A stretch of DNA of 64,000 bases from Anthostomella pinea (Eukaryota > Ascomycota > Sordariomycetes > Xylariales > Xylariaceae), in contig CAUWAG010000020.1 of the NCBI GenBank assembly GCA_963556695.1, forward strand, positions 2,666,001 to 2,730,000. The letters run 5' to 3'. Positions 32,853 through 44,287 of this stretch are shown here, piece after piece. Numbering within the stretch: position 1 is the first letter of the stretch; the number at the start of each line of letters is the position of its first letter. The notes under the pieces were generated by a model. The model did no database searches, was not told the origin of the DNA, and saw nothing but the letters and a program-made list of their open reading frames with translations. The position numbers and the translations under genes were made by a program.

Positions 32853-34510
32853 ATGGAATCCCGTACTCACAAAGCCGTAGAATATGCCGAGAAGCATCCG
32901 GATGCCTCTAAACGTAGTATCTGCCGCCAATTTGGGGTTTCAAGGGAGCGTTTCTGCAACCACCTGCAGGGCATCTCTTCCAAAAAAAAAAAAAAAAAAA
33001 AACCCCACGAGAACCACCCACGAAGCTGAATGTGATACAAGAAAAGGCCGTCTGTGCTTATATCGACCGTCTAGATACCATTAATCTCTCCGTGGGGCCA
33101 GAACTCATCACAGAGGCTGCTAACTTGCTGCTCAAGGAGTCGGCGAGTGCCGCGGTCATGGAACTACCCACAGTTAATAAGAATTAGGCCTCCCGCTTCA
33201 TCAAGCGCCACGGATACTTCAAGCAGCCTCTTAAGGTCCTTTCACAAGATTGGCAAGCTGCCAAAGACTCAAAACGCACTGAAGAGGGTCATCAGGGAGG
33301 AGGGCATCCCCACTGACGACCTGTGAAATATGGACGAGACTGGCTTTCGATTAGGGGTTGGAAAGAACTAGATGGTCGTTACTAAGCAAAAAAAAGCCCA
33401 TTATTTTGGAATACTGGAGAATAGAGAGTCTGCTACTGGCATAAAAGCTATCTCTGCTGCAGGCGAGGTTGTCCCAGACTTCCTTATCCTCTCTGTCACC
33501 TTCCATATGTCTCTATGGTACAAGGTACCCAAATTAGACCCAAGGATGGCAATTGCCACTGTGAAGAGTGGTTATTCAAACGACGAGATCAGCCTAGAGT
33601 GGATTAAGCACTTCAATAATCACTATAAGACCTCTCAAGTTGGTATAAAGAGGCTTCTAATTATTGACAGTCACGGTAGCCACCACATGATACAGTTCAT
33701 TAAATATTGTGACGACAATGGCATTATCCCTTTTGGTCTCTCCACAAATATACACATTTACTATAGCCGCTCGATGTGGTGGTTTTCCAGCCTTTGAAGC
33801 ACTACCATGTTAAAGCCCTAGATATTATGGTGTGGATGGTCTCACGCATATTGGGAAGATCGAGTTTCTGTCGTGTATTAAAAAGGTTTGCCAACAAGCT
33901 TTTAAGAAGACCACTATCCTCTCTGCCTTCAAGAAACGGGTATCTATCCCTTCAAACCGTTAGTTGTGATTAACCAGTTAAAAGAGCGCGAAGCTTACGC
34001 GAGGACCCCGTCACCCCCCCACCCCCCCTAACCAGCCTGGTTCCTCTCCAATTACCACCCAAGCTACAATGCGGCAGATTCACAAGGTCACTTATCAAGT
34101 AGACGAGGCCTTGAATAACCTGGGCAATGGCAGGGATCTTACTTCTAAAGATATTGAGAGGATCAGGCTCAATTCCAAGGGGGCGCGCTTCTACGCCTCC
34201 CAGCTAGTCTAGACCAAAAGGGACCTTAGAAGGACCAAATTAGCTTCTTAAGTTAACAAACAGCGCAAGTCTGTAATGAAAACTCTTTTCCAATCAGGAG
34301 GAGTACTTATAGTTGAAGTCAGGCATCAGATAGCAAGGAAAAAGGAGCAGAGGACCGCGGCAGGCCTCCAAAAAAAGGCGGATGCCCTGGTAAAAAAGGA
34401 GCTCTTACCACAAAAAAACCTCACTAAAAAGACAGCAAAGTTGGTCAGGTATTGAAGAACCACTAAGAGACTGCCTGTTACTGATATCTACAAATCTGGT
34501 AAGAAGATGC
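32853..34510 (+). pseudogene. Broken pogo-like transposase
   Basis: From the ATG at 32853 the reading shows a psq-type helix-turn-helix (EKHPDASKRSICRQFGVSRE), a CENP-B/Tc5-type helix-turn-helix (ASRFIKRHGYFKQ near 33190), a DDE_1-type catalytic region (GLLIID-like RLLIIDSHGSHH, IKYCDDNGIIPF, then PLDVVVFQPLKHYH) and a Lys/Arg-rich C-terminal tail. It is inactivated by in-frame stops at 33185, 33324, 33369, about 33764, 34210 and 34249, and by frameshifts, one probably within the 21-A run at 32982-33002, others near 33270 and 33750. Each stop can be derived from a Trp or Gln codon by one C-to-T or G-to-A change. Confidence 0.88.
32982..33002 (+). repeat. Poly-A run (21 A)
   Basis: Uninterrupted A run inside the transposase relic, between the psq-type and the CENP-B-type helix-turn-helix regions. 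Likely slippage site. Confidence 0.9.
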
Positions 34511-34571
34511 GGTTGCTACATAAATTTTAATCCTGAATAACCTCATATTGGTGTGTTATTATTGTGGTTGC

Positions 34572-34641
34572 TGTGCTACTGTGGTGAGCACCACTTTATG
34601 TGGTGAGCCCTAGCGAGGTGGAAAGTGGTGCGGGGCACGGG
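34572..34641 (-). repeat. Right terminal inverted repeat
   Basis: 70 bp, ending GGGGCACGGG, the perfect reverse complement of 32688-32757. Confidence 0.95.
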
Positions 34642-34982
34642 AAACCTTAAAGGTACCTACCTAGTACTGCAGGTGTGTACCACTGAACCATCAGCCCCTC
34701 CATCACAGATTCACATGGGAGGCTGAGCCCCGGCATTGAACCTTGGAGCTCCTGCCAGCCGGCCAGCCGGCCAGCGTGCACTGCAGCGACCCTTGAACCG
34801 TCCTCCAGAGTCCGTCCAGGTGTCGGGGCCTTTCTACCCACCTCCGTCAGCTCGACGACTTTTCCAACTCCCATGCCTCCCAGTGCTTCATAGCTATACA
34901 GCCACGGTGACCTCTTCGTGTGCCCCCTTACAACTCTCCCTACTGGAGCCCAAGCACAAGCAGCCTGCTCCTCAGCTCCAAC
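34642..34982. promoter_or_regulatory. Leader region of AMP deaminase
   Basis: 341 bp between the transposon and the AMP deaminase start. GGTACCTACCTAGTAC near 34652 and repeated GCCGGCCA units near 34753-34768. The transposon therefore sits close to, and perhaps inside, this promoter. Confidence 0.4.
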
Positions 34983-37900
34983 ATGTCTCGTGAGTCCGGT
35001 CCTCTCACCATGCAGCCGCACCAAAGTGCAGTAGCTAACGAGCACCCATGCGGCATGCAGAGAGCTACGCTGCCACAGAGCCCAATCCCTCGGGCTCGGG
35101 TCACACTCTCGACTACGACTCGGACGATGATGCCGCCGCCCATGAGATCGAGCAGGATTCCGACTCGGAGAACGCCTCCTCGCAGCAAGCCCCAAACCAC
35201 CCCGTCTCGAATCTTACTGGCCACGCGCCCGACCCGCCCGACCTGCCCTCCCCCGCGCTGGAAGATGGCATGCTGCCCCGAGACCTTCCACGCAAAACCA
35301 CCTTCTACGATGCAGTCGCCGAGCGCCAGATGACCCAGGCAGATGCCAAGCTCTTCTACCAGCGAAGCCAGCTCGACATTGTCAAGACCGACGGGAGCAG
35401 CTGGAGCCAGTCCCACGCCACCCCGCACGGAAGCCCTCTCCATGTCGGCTTGACCACCGCAAGGCCATCCAACGATGGGGCCAGTGCTGGACGCCCGCCT
35501 GTACCGCCGCCCCCAGGAACGAGCACAAGCTCCGTGTCTCTGGCATCGCCCGGACCCAGCTACAGCTTCCCGCATATCGCTGGGTCCGGCATAAGACCTC
35601 GTGCCTCTGACACCGTCCCCCGCACCGCCACCCGCCCGTCGTTGGGCGGTTTCGGCGGCCCGGCACCTACCAGCCATGCACACAGCTACCTGCTTTACGA
35701 CCGGCCTGAGGTGGGCACGCAGCCTGACATTGGACTCCCGGACATGGCTCCCGGAGCAACCCCCGCCGACGGATATGCTGACAGCGACCCGCACATCACG
35801 GCTGAGCTGAGCAACATCTTCCAGAATATCCAGAAGATACTCGAGATTCGCCATAGATACATTCGCTTGTCTTTGCAGCGGGACGGCGACAACCCAAAGG
35901 ACGACCCTAGCTGGGATATATACCCGTCACCCCCCGAGCCAGCTTGGGCCGGCCAGCCCACAGCCCACAATACTCCAGGTCACAACACTGCTACCAACAG
36001 CCTGAGCAATAGTCTTGTCCTGCCAGGCCCGGGCTCAGATGCCGAGCCCAAAAAGTCGCCCAAAAAGCGCAAACCTGGCCAGAATATCGGCGAGGATTTC
36101 GAAATGGACAATATGTTACCCCTTCCACAGGCGAGCGAGTTCGCTTTCCGCCTTGACGACAGTGGAGTCTATCAAGTATACGAGAACGCAGCTTCGGACA
36201 AGGCCAACACGCCTGTCGTTGGTGTTCCCACAATCAAGGATTTCTATCAGGACCTGGAGAAGATACTGTCCATCTCCTCGGACGGGCCGAGCAAGAGCTT
36301 TGCTTTTCGCCGGCTCCAGTATCTCGAGGGTAAATTTCACCTATATGCTCTTCTCAACGAATACCAAGAGACAGCCGACACTAAGAAGGTGCCTCACCGA
36401 GACTTCTACAACGTGCGAAAGGTGGATACACATGTCCATCACTCCGCGTGCATGAATCAGAAGCATCTCCTCCGTTTCATCAAGAGCAAGATGAAGAAGT
36501 GCCCCGACGAGTTTGTGCTCTCCAGGGACGGCAAGGATCTCACCCTGAGAGAGGTCTTCGAGAGTATCAATCTTACCGCGTATGACTTGAGCATCGATAC
36601 GCTAGATATGCATGTAGGTCACCACCCCAAGGGTATCTGATGCCACGGAGACGAGTGCTGATCCAGCTTAGGCACACACGGACTCGTTCCATCGCTTTGA
36701 CAAGTTCAATCTCAAGTACAACCCCATCGGAGAATCACGACTCCGGACCATCTTCTTAAAGACGGACAACCACATTCAAGGCCGGTACCTGGCAGAAATC
36801 ACCAAGGAAGTGATTTCTGATCTTGAGTCTAGCAAGTATCAGATGGTGGAGTGGCGTATTTCCATTTACGGTAGGTCCCTTGACGAATGGGATAAACTTG
36901 CCGCCTGGGTAGTCGACAACAAACTGTTCTCACACAATGTCCGTTGGCTCATACAGGTCCCTCGTCTGTACGACGTCTTCAAGGCAAGCGGTTTGATGGC
37001 GACGTTCGAGCAGGTGGTCAAGAATGTCTTTCAGCCCCTTTTTGAGGTGACTAAGAATCCCGAGAGTCATCCGAAACTCCACATCTTCCTGCAGAGGGTC
37101 ATTGGATTCGACAGTGTAGATGACGAGAGTAAGGTCGAGCGACGGCTGTTCAAGAAGTTCCCCGTGCCGAACGAGTGGACCTCGAAACAGAATCCTCCCT
37201 ACAGCTATTGGATTTACTATCTATTCGCCAACATGAGTTCGCTCAACCACTGGCGCCGCCAGCGTGGTTTCAACACTTTCTTGCTGCGACCGCACTGCGG
37301 CGAAGCAGGCGATAGTGAGCATCTGGCTGTGGCACTGCTGTGCAGTCATAGCATCAGCCACGGGCTGCTTCTGCGCAAAGTGCCTCTGCTGCAATACATA
37401 TTCTACCTTGAGCAGATTGGTATTGCCATGTCGCCACTGAGCAATAACGCGCTCTTCCTCGCGTACGAGAGGAACCCGTTCTACCAGTACTTTAGGCGCG
37501 GGCTGAACGTATCGCTTTCCACGGATGACCCTCTTCAGTTTGCCTATACCAAGGAGCCTCTGATGGAGGAATACGCGGTGGCGGCGCAAATCTATAAACT
37601 CAGCGCTGTGGATATGTGCGAGCTGGCCAAGAACTCGGTCAAGCAGAGCGGCTATGAACATGCGATTAAGCAGCAATGGTTAGGAGACAAGTTCAACCTG
37701 CCTGGTAAGCAAGGAAACAAGATGATCAAGACCAACATACCAGATCGTAGAGAGGAGTTCCGGCACCACACCTGGGTGGAGGAGCATCGCATGTGAGTAA
37801 ACTCACCACCGGGCCTGTCTTTGAGACGCATACTCACGACTTGGCAGGATCTCCAGATATAGCTCGACGACCGAGCTGGACGAGGTGGTCGAACACCATC

Positions 37901-38301
37901 CCGCGGCTGTCGCCCACGCAGGCGCGCCGGCCTCGCCCCTGAGGACGAAAGTGGCCAGCGGAACCGGCGGGGCCAATGCTAGAACTCGTACTCCGACGAA
38001 TATAGCCGACACGGAAAGCCCGTCGCACCTCGGTGCGCATCCTGACGACTCGAGCAGCGCCCTTGCGGTGCCTGTGCCCGGATCACCGCTCAACGCGACG
38101 CAGCGGGATCCTTCGTGGCCAACCGAAGGCCTGCGGGAGCTACATCTCTCGGGACACGAACCTCGATATCTGCCAGGAATGATGGAGAGAGCCTCGAGAC
38201 GTGATAGTATGCGTCGCAGCTCCATGCCCGACTGGGATGATGCAATCTCTACTCGCAGCGCTCCTAGAAGGAGCGGTGGGAGAGAGGAACCTCCCGCATA
38301 G
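34983..38301 (+). CDS. AMD1: AMP deaminase (four exons)
   Basis: Converts AMP to IMP and ammonia, balancing adenine and guanine nucleotides in the cytosol. Exons are 34983-34989 (7 nt: ATG TCT C), 35061-36613, 36672-37792 and 37848-38301, giving 1044 aa in frame. The catalytic part has the family blocks: [20 protein letters not shown] (zinc-binding HxH), [42 protein letters not shown] and the catalytic [10 protein letters not shown]. The first 350 residues are an acidic, Ser/Pro-rich, probably regulatory extension. The C-terminal 150 residues, mostly encoded by the last exon, are also low complexity with [11 protein letters not shown], a candidate phosphorylation patch. The start gives a 70-bp first intron with a GCTAAC branch site. 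Confidence 0.95.
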
Positions 38302-39461
38302 TCCATCGCAGCATCTCTGGACATTCTCTGTTGCTACCCCGGCCTGCTTACCTACCTAGGTAGGCAATGAGGGAAATCCAGTGTGCAGAGACGCGTAACG
38401 CTGGCTACCAGACGCCCGGACCTGCTTAGATATTGGCAAAATGTGTGAGCAGCATAGGCATGTGCGCATACGTAGACGCTGAGTTTTGGACTGCTAGATA
38501 GACCATGGGTCCAGTAGAGAAGATAGCGAAAGGGAATAGACGGTAATAGAGGCCTCGGGGTAGAAGACCCCCGGATTATCCATACCTCCTGACAGTTGCG
38601 TCCTAAGTGTGAGTAATGCCTCGTCCGCCCATCGCTTTGCGATTCACAGCCTTACATATACATGCTCATTCTGCCCTTTGCTCTTATGGCTGCAACGGTA
38701 GGCAGAATGAGGCAGAATGAGGCAGAGTGAAGCCTGTATTCTCGATTCAAGTACAGTTACATGTATGATGTAGGTAGGTAGATGCAAAATATGCATGTGT
38801 CTATAGTGCCCGCTTAGCTGAATAAAGGGGGGCACGCACCACACTCGAAGGGCTCGGGGGTTGTCCAATCAAAACGGGTAGCCGGCGGCTGGATGGGTCT
38901 GCTCATATCGGTGGGTACATTGATGATTGCATTACCTCAGCCTTCAGGGCCGCATGATCATCCATCGACGGATCTCTAGAACTAAACCTAGCATCTGGAC
39001 TCAATCTTCGACCGAACGAGTTAGTTGACGCCACGCTCAACTTTTTGTTTCCAGTCTGGTTTCGACAGCCGGCTTCGAACGAATCCTCCAGCCTCCAGCG
39101 TTGCCGTCCGAGATCTGCTATCTGGATCGGCCACATCTGCTACCCTACCTGTGCCCTGCTAGCTACCTCCCGCCGCCCCAGGCCCAGCCCCAGGCCCAGC
39201 ATTGCGATTCGAGCTGTTGTTCTCTTCGTACCATGATTGCGTATGGTATCCCAAAGACGGTGATAGGCATCTGGAAGCTGTGCGTCTCGCTGGGTTCGCC
39301 CTGTACTACCATCTAATCGCCACCTGAGGACTCGTCTGCACACTTCGCCGACCAGGCCGTCCGATAGCCCAACCACCCACAGCCCGCCCGACGGGCCCCC
39401 TATCTTTAACTCGCTGCCCGCGCCTGGATAAGCGACGACTCCGTGCCGTTCCGCAGGAATC
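38302..39461. other. Intergenic, AMD1 to SLA1
   Basis: About 1.2 kb with no supported gene. It contains TTACCTACCTAGGTAGGC near 38349, TGTAGGTAGGTAG near 38770, three near copies of GGCAGAATGA near 38700, and a GCCCAG-rich stretch near 39180. The SLA1 leader is in the last few hundred bases. Confidence 0.6.
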
Positions 39462-42400
39462 ATGGCGTTTTTGGGTATCTACAAAGCCGTATACGATTAT
39501 GCGCCACAGGCAGAGGGCGAGCTTTCGATAACCGAAGGCGACCTTCTCTACGTGGTAGACAAAAGTAGCGAGGACGACTGGTGGAAGGCCAAAAAGAAGG
39601 CCAGCGCCGACGACGAGGACGAGCCAATCGGGCTCATTCCCAACAACTACGTCGAAAAGGTGCGCCCCTACAGCCCCTACAGCCCCTACACATACACTAC
39701 CGGCTCTCGCGGCCCTCGAGTATCCCAGTATCATCTTGCTAAGCCAATTGCAGGCACACGCTGTAGGACAGGCGCGGTCACTCTACGAATACACTCGCCA
39801 GACAGATGAGGAGTTGTCCTTCCCCGAAGATGCCCAGCTGCAGGTCTACGACACGTCCGATCCCGACTGGATCCTTGTTGGTTACGAGTCCGACTTTGGC
39901 TTCGCTCCCGCCAACTACATCGAGCTGGGCGACGCCGCCCCCGAGCAGGAGCCCGTGGCCGAGGCCGAGGCCGAATCCGAGCCAGAGTCCACGCCGTTGC
40001 CTCCTTCGTTGCCTACACGCCCGCCTGCTGCAGCCGAACCAGACGAGTCCCGGAGCCCCCCATTGCCCAACCGACGGCCGTCTGTAACATACGAGAACAG
40101 TCCAGTGGCGCCCAGCGGCCCGGCTGATGCACTGGCTGCCGTGATGCAGGGCAGACCCTCAACCCGTGCAGCGACGCCGCCCCCGATCACAATTCCGCCC
40201 CGATCGCAGTACCTCTCGGAAGAATCCGACCAAGAGCCGAGTCCTGCTCTCCCGGTACGACCACAGTCGACGCGGTCCAACGATGGTTCGTTGGCATCCC
40301 CTCCCATCCCACAGCGATCCGCTACTTCCGCTACTCGCCGCGGTTACGACCAAGACCCTCGTGCTCCTCCGTCGTCGACACGTATCGTGCCTGGTGGCTT
40401 CCACATGTACAACATCAACGAGATGGTGTCTGTGATGGGCAAGAAGAAGAAGATGCCAACCACGCTAGGCGTGAATCTGAAGACGGGCATCATCCTGATC
40501 GCCCCCGAGAAGGCCCAAGACGGCCCGACCCAGGAGTGGACCGCTGACAAGATGACTCATTACTCTCGTGAAGGAAAACACGTCTTCTTGGAGCTTGTCC
40601 GACCTAGCAAGAGCCTCGACTTCCATGCGGGGGCCAAGGACACGGCCGAAGAGATTGTCAGTGCTCTCGGCGAATTAGCTGGGGCTATCCGGGCAGAAGG
40701 TCTCCGCGAGGTCATCGCGGCCGGTACTGGCCAAGGTGGCCAGAAGCGAGGACAGATCCTCTACGATTTCATGGCACAAGGGGACGACGAGGTCACCGTA
40801 GCCGCAGGAGACGAAGTGATCGTGCTTGACGATATCAAGAGCGAAGAATGGTGGCAAGTTCGGCGTCTCAAGACCGGCAAGGAGGGTGTCGTACCCAGCA
40901 GCTATATCGAAATCACGGCAAGCATCACGTCTCCGACGACGTCAGGAACCAGCGCGGGCAAGTCTCTTGTGGCACAGAACCGGTTGGAAGAGGAGCGCCT
41001 GACGAGAGAAGCCGTCAAGAGGGATCAGAGAGCAGCAGAGGTAGGACCTGGAATGCGTTTGCCTGAAAGGCATAGTAGCTTGTCAGCTGGGGACAGTAGT
41101 AACCTTTCTGGGAAACAGCGAAGCAGACGCGAAAACGGCGGCAGCAAATCCGGCTCCTCCAAGTCCAGTGAGCTCCCCCGCCGGAAGTTGCTTGTTGTGG
41201 GTGAGTTGTGCTGATAACTCTTTGCAGAACCTGATCAGTCCAAGGTACGTGTCTGGACGGATCGATCCAAGTCATTCAGCGTCGAGGCGCAATTCCTCGG
41301 CCTCAAAGACGGCAAGATCAACCTACACAAGATGAACGGTGTCAAGATTGCCGTCCCCCTGGCCAAGATGTCGTCGGGAGACATTGAGTACGTCGAACGA
41401 GTCACGGGTGTGTCCCTGGATGAGGACAAGCCTCTTGCGGACGTGAAACGAGCAAAGTCGACGAGGAGCGGCGCAGCCAGAGAGGGATCACGCAGTAATG
41501 CGGGCGCCTCGGTGGAGCCAGGAAAGTCTGACTACGACTGGTTCCAGTTCTTCCTTTCCTGTGACGTTGCCGTTGGGCTCTGCGAGCGATACGCTCAAGC
41601 TTTCGCGAAAGACTCGATGGACGAGAGCGTTCTGCCCGATGTGGACGCGACCATCCTCCGCAACCTTGGACTACGCGAGGGCGACATCATCAAAGTCACG
41701 CGCTTTCTCGACAAGAAGTATGGCCGGGACTTGAAGAAGAGGAATGTGAGCTTCGCCGAAGATGGGGACGGCGAGGATGGGACCTCTGGCGGTCTATTTT
41801 CGGGACCGGGAGGGACCCTCCGAAACAACACGCGGAAAGGCCGTCCAGCTCCGACAGTTCAGACAAACGACACTATTGACCCCAAAGCCTTCTCTCAGTC
41901 AAGGGACCTCGGTCGCGAGAACTCGGCGTCTCCTTCGCCCGTCGCCACGCGGCCCAAGGCCGCCGACAAGGGCAGTAGCGGATTCGACGACGACGCGTGG
42001 GATGTGAAGCCGGCAAAGCAACCAGAATCGCAGCCAAAATCGACTCCGACTCCAGAGGCCAAGCCGGCGCCTCCCCAACCGCAGAGCGCCCCGACACAGG
42101 CTATGCTGGACTTATCCTTGCTATCCAGTCCCCTTGAGCCAGCCAAGGTACAGTCAACCGTGACGGCTCCTGCTGTCACTCGGCCAGCGCCGCAACCACA
42201 GAACCTGCCCCAGCAAGCTCAGGCTCAACCCCAGCCTCAGGGGGCCACGCCATCCTTCTTCACGGGCATCCAGGCAACACCAACGGGACCTACGACGCCG
42301 GCCCAACCGCTTAATCTCGGTCTCAGCAGCAGGCAGCGACCAACTCCGCCTCAGTTGACGGGGGTACAGGGCGCTCTGATGCCACCGCCGCCAGCGCGGC

Positions 42401-43107
42401 CGTTGTCGGCACCGCAATCAGCACAGCCAAGTGGCTTCGCGCCGCCGCCGCTGCCGATGCAGCCTCAGATGACTGGTATCGCACCTCCGGGCCAGAGCCT
42501 GCTCGGGCTCAGCCAGCAGCAGATGCAGCAGCCCTACATGGGCGGCTTCCAACCGCAGCCCACCGGTCAGGGCATGATGCAGTTCAACCCGACCGGTGGC
42601 ATGCCGCAGCAGCAGCAAACCGGGTTCGGTAGTCAGCAGTTCATGCAGCCCCAGATGACGGGCGCACCACAGCAATTCTCGCCGGTCCAAGCCCAGCCAA
42701 CGGGGTTTCCCGGGAGGTTCGAGCCTGGGCAGCAATTCCCACAACAGACCGGGGTCAACACGTTCTTGCCGCCGGCGCTGGAGCCTCAGAGGACTGGGAT
42801 ACCCCCTATGCCCGCGCAGATGCAGCCCCAGCCGACGGGGTACGGCGGATACGGTCAGGGTTTCAATCCGGGCTTGAACAATGCACCTTCTCAACAACCT
42901 TCGCTGGCTCCCCTCCAACCCCAGCAGACGGGGCCAGCGCCGCCCGTCCGATTCGGAGTCGCCAACAAAATCGCTCCACAGGCAACTGGCCGCCGTGCGA
43001 ACCTGGCCCAAGCAAGTAAGTGCCTCTCACCCTGGCGTTATGCGTACTAGGACATCGCGGAAGTCATCTAACCTGTCGTAGCTCCACAGAACCCCTTTGG
43101 CTTCTGA
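39462..43107 (+). CDS. SLA1: Endocytic adaptor Sla1 (four exons)
   Basis: Sla1 links cargo, clathrin and the Arp2/3 activation machinery at endocytic patches. Exons are 39462-39659, 39754-41200, 41228-43015 and 43082-43107, giving 1152 aa. In order: SH3 domain 1 (GIYKAVYDYAPQAEGELS, residues 4-66), SH3 domain 2 (ARSLYEYTRQTDEELSF, about 72-125), SH3 domain 3 (GQILYDFMAQGDDEVTV, about 397-455), SHD1 (KVRVWTDRSKSFSVEAQFLG, from about 553), the SAM-like SHD2 (DWFQFFLSCDVAVGLCERYA), and a Gln/Pro-rich tail with a dozen QxTG-type repeats. It ends in NPFGF, an NPF motif. Yeast Sla1 has the same architecture. The third intron splits the final eight codons from the rest. Confidence 0.96.
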
Positions 43108-44287
43108 GGTTGGTCAAGGCGGTATGTCGAAAACACGCAGCTGTATGTACGTGTCTCACTTTGTCGCTGTCGACTTGAACATGCTGGAGGAGACTACAAG
43201 AACAACAAGGCAGAGGCAGCGCAACAACGGAGGCCTGCTCCGGCGTCGGCCGATCGCGGCGAGCGTCTAGTCTCAATTATCCGTTCAACCCAGCTGGGGT
43301 TGAATTCAGGTCATCGCCGAGAACGGGCGTGGATCCGATCCGGTCCCTTTGGTGCCATGGGTGCCGCTCCAGGAGGGAGACAAACCAAAGGGGAGAAGAG
43401 AGGTTGGGAAGAGGATGGTTGGAAATGATTAGTCACGAAGCATAGTATTGCACGCGGCCTCGATATATAGCCTGCGTGTTTTATGCTTAACAAGCATAGC
43501 ACTCTTGTACCTAACACTTCTCGACATATATGCTTGATAATAATTACTCCTTCAAAGCACCCTTTGCAACATTTATATGTTTAAACTCGTAAATCATGAC
43601 GCGCGTGTCGAGCCTACTCGGCAGGCCAGTCCGAGCCACATTGACACCGGCCGACGACATGAGCACCAGCACAGACATCGACTCCCGCCGTCACAAGAGA
43701 CAGGTCGTTGATCGTAGTCCACAATAGTTGCTTCTCCCAATGGTTTGATCGGTCGAGCACAAAGCCCCTTGTGATATCGTGGCTAGAACCAGAACACATG
43801 CCGCTGTCGGCCCAAGCACCTATGTCGTCCAAGTGGTTCTTCACCTCGCGGAGCTTCACTACCTGGTCGTGCCTATTTCGAGTTTCCCTCACATGAGTTC
43901 GGCTTGCATATAGCACCTCCTTTCCCGAACCATGTCCTTTCCAAAACGTGTCCCAGAGGCGCGAGGATGAACACTCGGTTTACGACATGTTGATGTGACA
44001 TAGCGGCCGCTGTTGCAGCCCGACCCACGGCCGCCCAACCTCCCAGGAGAGCATCTGGAAATAGGCTGTCACGATCAGCGAGGGCGATGCAAGCAAGTTA
44101 AAAGGTTGGAGTCGGCTGTGTCCAGAAGGAAAGAAAACAAAAGGTCTAGTACTCCTAGTGTTGTACACCATGATACTGCGGGTCTGGAACGGGAGCACGG
44201 ATTGGAAGATATATCAATTATGATAGGCGTCATCTCTCACACTTGGATCCAACATACTCGCTGCACGTCCAAAGTTTGACGCAGATG
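43108..44287. other. Intergenic, convergent SLA1 / TLC gene
   Basis: About 1.2 kb. A 100-codon minus-strand frame at 43614-43916 is the only sizeable ORF; it matches no family I know and lacks a convincing upstream exon, so it is not called. ATATATAGCC-like AT-richer sequence lies near 43460-43560. Confidence 0.5.

Larger units (their letters stand above)
32688..34641 (+). mobile_element. Pogo/Fot1-type DNA transposon relic (1954 bp)
   Basis: The ends are terminal inverted repeats: 32688-32757 and 34572-34641 are perfect reverse complements over 70 bp, and similarity continues with small changes to about 90 bp. Each repeat also contains an internal hairpin (GCACCACTTT with AAAGTGGTGC) and a direct repeat of GCTCACCACA. 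Between them lies a broken transposase of the Tc1/mariner pogo class. The left flank reads TA before CCCGTG, but the right flank reads AA, so the expected TA duplication is not intact. Confidence 0.88.
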
